A stretch of DNA of 64,000 nucleotides, from positions 1 to 64,000 of the forward strand of contig NZ_LWHQ01000007.1 in NCBI RefSeq assembly GCF_001653715.1. The letters run 5' to 3'. Under the pieces are notes generated by a model that was not told the DNA's origin, searched no databases, and worked only from the letters and a program-made list of their open reading frames with translations. A program made the position numbers and the translations under genes. Origin of the DNA: Methylobacterium platani (GTDB lineage: Bacteria; Pseudomonadota; Alphaproteobacteria; Rhizobiales; Beijerinckiaceae). This document shows, in pieces, positions 58,377 through 64,000 of the stretch (positions are counted from its first letter, which is position 1; every line of letters begins with the position of its first letter).

Positions 58377-59064
58377 TCCCGCCATCCACCCGCAGGTTCT
58401 GCCCGGTGATGTAGGCCGCCCCCTCGGAGGCCAGGAAGGCGACGACCGCGGCGATCTCGTCCTCGCGCCCGTAGCGGCCCAGCGGGATGCGCTCGCGGAT
58501 GCCCGGCTTCTCCGGCAGGCTGTCGATGAAGCCCGGCAGGATGTTGTTCATCCGGATGTTGTCGGGGGCGTAGCGGTCCGAGAACAGCTTGGTGAAGGCG
58601 GCCAGCCCCGAGCGGAACACGCCCGAGGTCGGGAAGGCCTGCTCGGGCTCGAAGGCCGCGAAGGTCGAGATGTTGATGATCGCGCCGCCGCCTTGGCCCT
58701 GCATGATCGGCGTGACGAGGCGGGTCGGCCGCACGACGTTGAGGAAGTAGACCTCCATGCCGCGGGTCCAGTCCTCGTCGGTGAGGTCGAGGAGCGGGCC
58801 CTTCGGGCCGTGGCCGGCACTGTTGACGAGCACGTCGACCCGCCCCCACCGCTCCATGGTGCGCGCGACGAGGCGGGCGAGATCCTCGCTCGACCGGTTC
58901 GAGCCCGTGACCCCGAGTCCGCCGAGGGACTCGGCCAGGGCCTCGCCCTTGCCCGACGAGGACAGGATCGCGATCCGGAACCCCTCCCCCGCCAGCTTGC
59001 GGGCGGCGGCGGCTCCCATGCCGCTGCCGCCGGCGGTGACGATGGCGACGCGCTCGCTGCTCAT
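58360..59064 (-). CDS. SDR-like protein without the YxxxK active site
   Basis: This is a 234-residue SDR fold protein. The NAD(P) motif is VTAGGSGMGAAAA and NSAGHG; the Ser region is NISTF (133). At the usual YxxxK position the sequence is S147-GVF-R151 (TSGVFRSGLAAFTK), so both Tyr and Lys are replaced. It belongs to a divergent SDR subgroup; other residues may do the chemistry or it may be regulatory. ATG 59064 is chosen over an extension to 59103. It lies between folK and the CXXXCW gene. Confidence 0.8.
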   Translation of the reverse strand: MSSERVAIVTAGGSGMGAAAARKLAGEGFRIAILSSSGKGEALAESLGGLGVTGSNRSSEDLARLVARTMERWGRVDVLVNSAGHGPKGPLLDLTDEDWTRGMEVYFLNVVRPTRLVTPIMQGQGGGAIINISTFAAFEPEQAFPTSGVFRSGLAAFTKLFSDRYAPDNIRMNNILPGFIDSLPEKPGIRERIPLGRYGREDEIAAVVAFLASEGAAYITGQNLRVDGGITRSV

Positions 59065-59119
59065 GATCTGGTCTCCCGGTGACTCGCGCGGCCTGGATGC
59101 CACGGGCGGAGCCCCGGAG

Positions 59120-59653
59120 TCACGGGGCCGCCGGGCTCGCCCGCTCGAGGGGCAGGCCGGCCTCGGCCCAGCCGTCGGTGCCGTCCGGGTACCAGTGGAC
59201 GCGGCGGTAGCCCAGGGAGACGGCGCGCTTCGCGGCGTTCCACGACATCCAGCAGTGCCGCTGGCAGAACAGCACCACGGGCTTGTCCGGATCGTCCCCG
59301 GTCGCCGCCACGAGGCCGTGCCGGAAATACGCCTCGGTCTCCGGCGCCAGCGCGCCGAAGCCGGTATTGGGCAGCCACCGGGCGTGCGGGATGCTGTCGT
59401 GGGGGGCGTCGCGCCAGATCGTGCCGGGCGGCAGGGCGGTCGGCCGGGGCGGGCGCGGCAGCACGTCGACGAAGGCGGCGCCCGCCCGCCACAGCCGCTC
59501 GGCCTCGGCGGTGGTCACCGTCTCGGCGCCGCGTAGGGTCGCGGGGGTCGGGCTGCGGAAGTCCTCCTGGCGGTAGCCGTCGGGCTCGGGCGGGGCGGCC
59601 CGGGCCGCGGTCGCGGCGAGGACCAGGATCGCCGCCGCGACGGCCCGCCTCAC
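59120..59653 (-). CDS. PQQ-dependent catabolism-associated CXXXCW motif protein (rhodanese-like)
   Basis: This is a 177-residue protein starting GTG 59653, overlapping the xoxJ stop by four bases. A Sec signal (VRRAVAAAILVLAATAARA) is followed by a rhodanese-like domain with VLFCQRHCWMSWNAAKRA, the CXXXCW motif of this quinoprotein-associated family. Probably a periplasmic redox or persulfide role. It is part of the xoxFGJ transcript. Confidence 0.88.
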   Translation of the reverse strand: MRRAVAAAILVLAATAARAAPPEPDGYRQEDFRSPTPATLRGAETVTTAEAERLWRAGAAFVDVLPRPPRPTALPPGTIWRDAPHDSIPHARWLPNTGFGALAPETEAYFRHGLVAATGDDPDKPVVLFCQRHCWMSWNAAKRAVSLGYRRVHWYPDGTDGWAEAGLPLERASPAAP

Positions 59654-60537
59654 GGCTTGGTATCCGCCGCCGGCTTGGTGTCCGCCGCCGGCTTGGGATC
59701 CGCCGGCAGCAGCCGGTTCTCCTCCTCGTCGAGGAGCGGCACGGCGTAGTCGCGCAGCACCGCCTCGATCTCGGCCCGCCGCTTGCGGAGCGCGGTGTTG
59801 AGGATCCGCTTCCACTCGTTCTCGCCGTGCCGCACCCCCATGGCGATGCGGTAGGCGAGCGGCGGCCGGTCGGGCTCGCGCAGCAGCGGCACCACGTCGA
59901 GGCCGCCGGCCTGCTTGGCGAGCCAGCCGGCGGCGGGCCCCCATAGCACGGCGGCGTCGAGCTTGCCCGAGGCCACGTCGGCGACGATCTCGGCCGAGAC
60001 GGTCTGGTGCGGGCGCGCCGGGTCGAACTGGTAGGGCGGGTAGGGCTTCATCGTCGGCACGAGCCCGACGGCACCCATCCGGTCGACCGGCGGGGTGCCG
60101 ACGATGACGCCGATCGCCTTGCCCTTCAGGCGCGGATCGTCGAGCCCGGCCAGGCCGTCGAAGCTGCCGCGGCGCGACACCACGACGTAGGTCGAGCGGT
60201 AATAGGGGTTGGTGCTCTGCACCAGCTCGTTGCCGAAGGCCGAGCCGATGATGACGTCGCACAGGCCGGTGCCGAGGGTGTTGCGCACGAAACCCGGCCC
60301 CTGGGTGAGCCAGTAATAGCGCAGCTTGACCTTCAGCTCGTCGGCGACGATCGCCGCGATGCGGTTCTCGAACCCGTCTCCCTTGCGCTCCGAGAACGGC
60401 ATGTTGCCGGGATCGGCGCAGACCCGCAGGGTGTCGGTGGTGACGAGGTCCGGCAGGTTCTGCGCCCGCGCCGGGCCCGCGAGGGCCAGCGCGAGGCCGG
60501 CCGTCGCGACGATCGTCGGGAGAGATGCCCGCGCCAT
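59650..60537 (-). CDS. xoxJ: Methanol-oxidation periplasmic binding protein XoxJ
   Basis: This is a 295-residue periplasmic protein of the solute-binding (MxaJ/XoxJ) family, Sec signal cleaved near ARAQN. LRVCADPGNMPFSERKGDGF and DVIIGSAFGNELVQSTNPYY are typical. XoxJ is proposed to activate XoxF. Its ATG overlaps the xoxG stop by one base (TGATG). The end has a short KPAADT repeat. Confidence 0.92.
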   Translation of the reverse strand: MARASLPTIVATAGLALALAGPARAQNLPDLVTTDTLRVCADPGNMPFSERKGDGFENRIAAIVADELKVKLRYYWLTQGPGFVRNTLGTGLCDVIIGSAFGNELVQSTNPYYRSTYVVVSRRGSFDGLAGLDDPRLKGKAIGVIVGTPPVDRMGAVGLVPTMKPYPPYQFDPARPHQTVSAEIVADVASGKLDAAVLWGPAAGWLAKQAGGLDVVPLLREPDRPPLAYRIAMGVRHGENEWKRILNTALRKRRAEIEAVLRDYAVPLLDEEENRLLPADPKPAADTKPAADTKP

Positions 60538-61217
60538 CAGCCGCCCAGGCACTCCTTCTCCTGCTTGCGCGCCGCCTCCGGCTTGTCTTCCTTCTCGCTC
60601 GGCCGCACCCGGCCCATCGCGCCGGCGGCCCGCGCCTTCAGGTAGACGTACAGGTCGTCCATGTAGCAGGTGACGTTCTTGTTGTCGCCGAAGGCCGGCA
60701 TGACCTTCTGGGTCGAGGCGTTCACGTCCTGCTTGCCGCCGACGACGATGCCGACGAATTCCTCGTAGGAGAGGGTCTTCAGCGAGTCCTTCAGCGCCGG
60801 GGCGTAGGTCGAGCCCATGCCGTCCGGGCCGTGGCAGACGTGGCACTCGGCGTGATAGCGGCGGTAGCCCGAATAGGCGTACCAGTCGACCTTCTTGCCG
60901 TTGTCGGTGACGTGGAAGGTCGGGGAACCGGCGGCGTCGAAATACTTGCCGTCCTCCACCTTCACGGCGGCATCCTTGGCGAGCAGCTTCTCGTCGGGCT
61001 CGGCGCTCTTGTCGTTGGGGTTGAGCTGGTTGGCGAGCGCCGGATCGGGTTTCTTGGCATCCTCAGCATGTACGGCAACCAGGGCGACGGTTGCTAGGGC
61101 GAGGCCGGCCGCGAACGGCCGCAGAACAGCTTTGCTGAGGTCACGCAACGGACGTTTCTCCCTGACAACTTTGGGCGACTGCCGCAGACGCCGCGGTGCC
61201 GCCGTCGTCATCGCCAT
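60537..61217 (-). CDS. xoxG: Cytochrome c XoxG, electron acceptor of XoxF
   Basis: This is a 226-residue c-type cytochrome with one haem site, HAECHVCHGPDG, and a distal Met in KVMPAFGD. A long basic N-terminus precedes the signal helix; the true start could be ATG two codons later. It accepts electrons from XoxF and is made with the Ccm system encoded elsewhere in this window. A hairpin separates it from xoxF. Confidence 0.93.
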   Translation of the reverse strand: MAMTTAAPRRLRQSPKVVREKRPLRDLSKAVLRPFAAGLALATVALVAVHAEDAKKPDPALANQLNPNDKSAEPDEKLLAKDAAVKVEDGKYFDAAGSPTFHVTDNGKKVDWYAYSGYRRYHAECHVCHGPDGMGSTYAPALKDSLKTLSYEEFVGIVVGGKQDVNASTQKVMPAFGDNKNVTCYMDDLYVYLKARAAGAMGRVRPSEKEDKPEAARKQEKECLGG

Positions 61218-61229
61218 CTAATCATGGAA

Positions 61230-61257
61230 GGGCCGGCGCGGAAACCCGCGCCGGCCC
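61230..61257 (-). terminator. Hairpin between xoxF and xoxG
   Basis: The arms GGGCCGGCGCGG (61230-61241) and CCGCGCCGGCCC (61246-61257) pair perfectly around AAAC. It lies 61 bases past the xoxF stop and 13 before the xoxG start, and probably lowers or protects readthrough so that xoxF RNA exceeds xoxG RNA. Confidence 0.65.
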
Positions 61258-61317
61258 GGACTTAGGTCTGAGATGCTTCCCTCTCAGCCTGCTTCCTCAC
61301 CGGAGCCTCGCGGCCGG

Positions 61318-63120
61318 TCAGTTCGGCAGGGTGAAGACGGTGAGCTGGCCGCCGAGGTTGGTGTAGCTCGACAGGGCGGCGTAGCCGCCGACCGCGCCGA
61401 GGCCGGCATTCGGGTCGGTGAGACCGGCCGCGAGGCCGATGCCGGCCCAGCCGCCGACGCCCGAGAGGACGGCGACCTGCTGCTTGCCCTTGTGCTGGTA
61501 GGTCATCACGTTGCCGATGATGCCCGACGGGGTCTTGAACTTGTAGAGCTCCTTGCCGGTCTTGGAATCGACCGCCTTCAGGTAACCCTCGAGCGTGCCG
61601 TAGAACACCACGTCGCCGGCGGTGGCGAGAGCGCCCGACCACACCGAGAACTGCTCGGGCACGGACCACTTGATCTTGCCGGCCACGTTGTCCCAGGCGA
61701 TGAAGTTGCCCATGCCGCCGTGGCTGTTGGGCGCCGGGTACATCGACAGGGTCGCACCGACATAGGGCTGGCCCGGGGTGTAGCTCACCCGGAACGGCTC
61801 GTAGTCCATGCAGACGTGGTTGGTCGGCACGTAGAACAGGTTGGTCTTGGGCGAGTAGGCCGCCGGCTGCTGGTCCTTGGAGCCGAGCGCCGCCGGGCAG
61901 ATGCCCTTCGAGTTGGTGTCCTCGCCGTTCTGGTCGGTCGAGTACTTGGCGACGACGAGCGGGCGGCCGTAATCCTTGGACGACTTGTCCATGTCGACCT
62001 TGGTGGCCCAGTTCACCGCCGGATCGTACTTCTCGGCGACGAGCAGCTCGCCGGTGGCGCGATCGAGGGTGTAGCCGAAGCCGTTGCGGTCGAAGTGGGT
62101 CAGGAGCGGACGCTCCTTGTCGCCCACCTTCTGATCCGTGAGGATCATCTCGTTGATGCCGTCATAGTCCCACTCGTCGTGGGGGGTCATCTGGTAGACC
62201 CACTTCGCCATGCCGGTATCGGCGTCACGGGCGAAGATCGTCATCGACCACTTGTTGTCGCCCGGGCGCTGCTTCGGGTTCCAGGTCGAGGGGTTGCCGG
62301 TGCCGTAATAGACCAGGTTCAGCTTCGGATCGTAGGAGTACCAGCCCCAGGTCGAGGCGCCGCCGGTCTTCCACTGGTCGCCTTCCCAGGTCTTGATCGA
62401 CGAATCCTTGCCGACCGGCTTGCCGAGCTGGGTGGTCTTCTCGGGGTCGATCTTCATCTCGGCGTCGGGGCCGACGTTGTAGGCGCGCCAGGCCTGCTTG
62501 CCGGTCTTGAGATCGTAGGCCGTGATATGGCCGCGGATGCCGTACTCGGCGCCCGAGATGCCGACGATGAGCTTGTCCTTCACCGGCATCACGGTGGCGG
62601 TGTTGGTCTCGCCGACCTTCGGGTCGCCGTTCTGGACCGACCAGTTCACCTTGCCGGTCTTGGCGTCGAGCGACACGATGGTGGTGTCGGCCTGGTGCAG
62701 GAAGATCGCGCCGTCGGCATAGGCCAGACCACGGTTCACCGTGTCGCAGCACATCACCGGGATGACGTTCGGATCCTGCTTCGGCTCGTACTTCCAGAGG
62801 ATCTTGCCCTCGTTGTTCAGGTCGAGCGCGTAGACGATGTTCGGGAACGGCGTGTGGACGAACATCACGTCGCCGACGACCAGCGGCGAACCCTCGTGAC
62901 CGCGCAGCACGCCGGTCGAGAAGGTCCAGGCCACCTGCAGCTTGTTGACGTTGCCGGTGTTGATCTGGTCGAGCTTCGAGTAACGTGTGTTGGCGTAGTC
63001 GACCGTCTGCAGGACCTGCTCGGCCGGGTTCGCCGTGCGCTTCAGCACGTCCTCGTTGGCGAGGGCCGGGGTGACGCCGAGAATGCCCGCGCCCAGCGCA
63101 AGAAGATGGACCGCTCTCAT
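61318..63120 (-). CDS. xoxF: Lanthanide-dependent methanol dehydrogenase XoxF
   Basis: This is a 600-residue PQQ methanol dehydrogenase with a Sec signal ([20 protein letters not shown], cleavage after ALA). The vicinal disulfide is Cys124-Cys125 ([11 protein letters not shown]). [12 protein letters not shown] places catalytic Asp318 and the extra Asp320 that binds a lanthanide; MxaF has Ala there. An eight-bladed propeller with WGWYSYDP motifs follows. A strong GGAGGA site precedes ATG 63120. It oxidises methanol in the periplasm and passes electrons to XoxG. Confidence 0.97.
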   Translation of the reverse strand: MRAVHLLALGAGILGVTPALANEDVLKRTANPAEQVLQTVDYANTRYSKLDQINTGNVNKLQVAWTFSTGVLRGHEGSPLVVGDVMFVHTPFPNIVYALDLNNEGKILWKYEPKQDPNVIPVMCCDTVNRGLAYADGAIFLHQADTTIVSLDAKTGKVNWSVQNGDPKVGETNTATVMPVKDKLIVGISGAEYGIRGHITAYDLKTGKQAWRAYNVGPDAEMKIDPEKTTQLGKPVGKDSSIKTWEGDQWKTGGASTWGWYSYDPKLNLVYYGTGNPSTWNPKQRPGDNKWSMTIFARDADTGMAKWVYQMTPHDEWDYDGINEMILTDQKVGDKERPLLTHFDRNGFGYTLDRATGELLVAEKYDPAVNWATKVDMDKSSKDYGRPLVVAKYSTDQNGEDTNSKGICPAALGSKDQQPAAYSPKTNLFYVPTNHVCMDYEPFRVSYTPGQPYVGATLSMYPAPNSHGGMGNFIAWDNVAGKIKWSVPEQFSVWSGALATAGDVVFYGTLEGYLKAVDSKTGKELYKFKTPSGIIGNVMTYQHKGKQQVAVLSGVGGWAGIGLAAGLTDPNAGLGAVGGYAALSSYTNLGGQLTVFTLPN

Positions 63121-63544
63121 GGATTCCTCCGACAGGTGCATTCCGCCGTGCGCCCGCAAAGGACGCAACGAGCCGTTTCCTGTTGTTAGCGTTTGGGGAC
63201 GTCTTTGACCTCGGCAGCGTGTCACAACCGGCGGCCAGCGGCGCTGCTGGCGAGGGGGCCCGGGCGGGCCTTGCCGTGTCTGCGAACCGAACACCGCCTT
63301 CCCCTGGCGGCACCGTTGAAACCGAAGCTTGAAGGAACTCTAAGAGAAATTCGGACGCCGTCAACACACCAGCCTGCCGCAGGGCGGGCGCGGCGCGGCC
63401 CGAAATCGATAACTAAGGTCTATATCCGGTAGCATGCTGCATAGCAGTATGGAAATTGTGCCCTGCAACATCAGGTGCTCTTGGTTAACGTCGTTCGCCT
63501 GCGAACGGGAGAGCTTGACGCGAGGCCGGCTAACCGTTGGGCGC
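63121..63544 (-). other. xoxF upstream region
   Basis: The 424 bases between xoxF and the metallohydrolase gene contain no convincing gene. They end in a strong xoxF ribosome site, and AT-rich patches around 63325-63475 suggest the xoxF promoter. I see no clear palindrome to assign to a regulator. Confidence 0.45.
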
Positions 63545-64000
63545 CTATTCCCATTCCAGCTCGTGATAGGCGGTGGTGGCGTTGCGGGCGTTGAAGTCGT
63601 CGAACAGCGCCCAGTCCCCCGCCTCGTCGTGCACCGCGCGGCCCGCTTCCTCAATCGGCGCGCCGTCCCGCACCATGGCCCGGACCTGCGCCTGGAGCGT
63701 CGTGAGGTAACGGTCGATCGCGGCGGCCGCCGCCGGCCAGGCGACCGCGGCCGGGCCGTGGCCGGGGACGACCCGGGCGGCCGGCCGCGCGGCCAGGGCG
63801 CGCAGGACCGCGATCCAGCCCGACAGGCGCCCGTCGAGGGCGGGCACGTGGCCGACGAAGAGCAGGTCGCCGAGGAACCAGGTGTCGGTCTCCCCGTCGC
63901 GGACGGTCAGGTCGCTGTTGGTGTGGGCGGTCGGCCAGGCCTCGAGGTGCAGCGCCCGCCCGCCGAGGTCGAGGTCGAGGCGGGTCGAGACCAGCAGGGT
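63545..64000 (-). CDS. Quinoprotein relay system zinc metallohydrolase, N-terminus beyond the window
   Basis: The frame is open from base 64000 to the stop at 63545 (at least 151 residues). It shows the C-terminal half of a metallo-beta-lactamase fold: AWPTAHTNSDLTVRDGETDT, then DTWFLGDLLFVGHVPALDGR and VVPGHGPAAVAWP, with His/Asp zinc ligands. Position next to xoxF and the end HELEWE fit the zinc metallohydrolase associated with quinoprotein alcohol oxidation. Confidence 0.85.
   Translation of the reverse strand, partial: TLLVSTRLDLDLGGRALHLEAWPTAHTNSDLTVRDGETDTWFLGDLLFVGHVPALDGRLSGWIAVLRALAARPAARVVPGHGPAAVAWPAAAAAIDRYLTTLQAQVRAMVRDGAPIEEAGRAVHDEAGDWALFDDFNARNATTAYHELEWE

Noticed and set aside
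61318..63120. Calcium methanol dehydrogenase MxaF
   Set aside because: The Asp-Tyr-Asp motif and xoxG/xoxJ neighbours identify XoxF; no small-subunit gene follows.

Overview
The window looks like the chromosome of a Methylobacterium-type alphaproteobacterium. The DNA is very GC-rich. It carries a lanthanide-type methanol dehydrogenase cluster (xoxFGJ), a pqqAABCDE operon behind a two-component system in the position where Methylobacterium has mxbDM, a hopanoid side-chain cluster (hpnLMIJK), cytochrome c maturation genes and aconitase A. I saw no rRNA, tRNA, CRISPR array, intact insertion sequence or prophage.

Region 1 (1-5.9 kb), putative surface locus: a collagen-like Gly-X-Y protein leaving the left edge on the minus strand, a divergent tail-collar protein, then two overlapping genes: an acetyltransferase fused to an Asp/Asn beta-hydroxylase, and a sulfotransferase with a Nif11-like N-terminus. 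Region 2 (5.9-13 kb): a peptide-type ABC importer with an FAD amine/amino-acid oxidoreductase, interrupted by a long inverted repeat. Region 3 (13.9-21.8 kb): a ModA-like binding protein, hpnKJIML, and a divergent glycine/inosamine-type amidinotransferase that is a good candidate for making guanidine-substituted hopanoids. Region 4 (21.9-28 kb): a lipoprotein, a dehydrogenase, a glutathione transferase, an alpha/beta-hydrolase lacking its nucleophile, a stand-alone NepR-like protein and small unknowns. Region 5 (28-43 kb), housekeeping: acnA, ccmAB, a brnTA toxin-antitoxin pair, a GNAT gene with an in-frame stop, ccmCDG, dapF, mtaB, an RluA-type pseudouridine synthase, ftsY, and a LysR/epimerase pair.

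Region 6 (43.4-46.3 kb) is the most novel-looking island: a subtilase with an intact Asp-His-Ser triad, a second subtilase in which all three triad positions are replaced, and a small I9-propeptide-like protein, tightly coupled and without signal peptides.

Region 7 (46.5-64 kb), methanol oxidation: histidine kinase and response regulator, two pqqA copies, pqqB, separate pqqC and pqqD, pqqE, two exported proteins, a SoxYZ-like carrier, folPBK, an SDR lacking its YxxxK pair, a CXXXCW protein, xoxJ, xoxG and xoxF (with the Asp-Tyr-Asp signature of lanthanide enzymes), and a zinc metallohydrolase cut by the right edge. The pqq genes make the cofactor, XoxF uses it with a lanthanide in the periplasm, XoxG takes the electrons, Ccm proteins attach its haem, and XoxJ and the quinoprotein-associated proteins probably assist.
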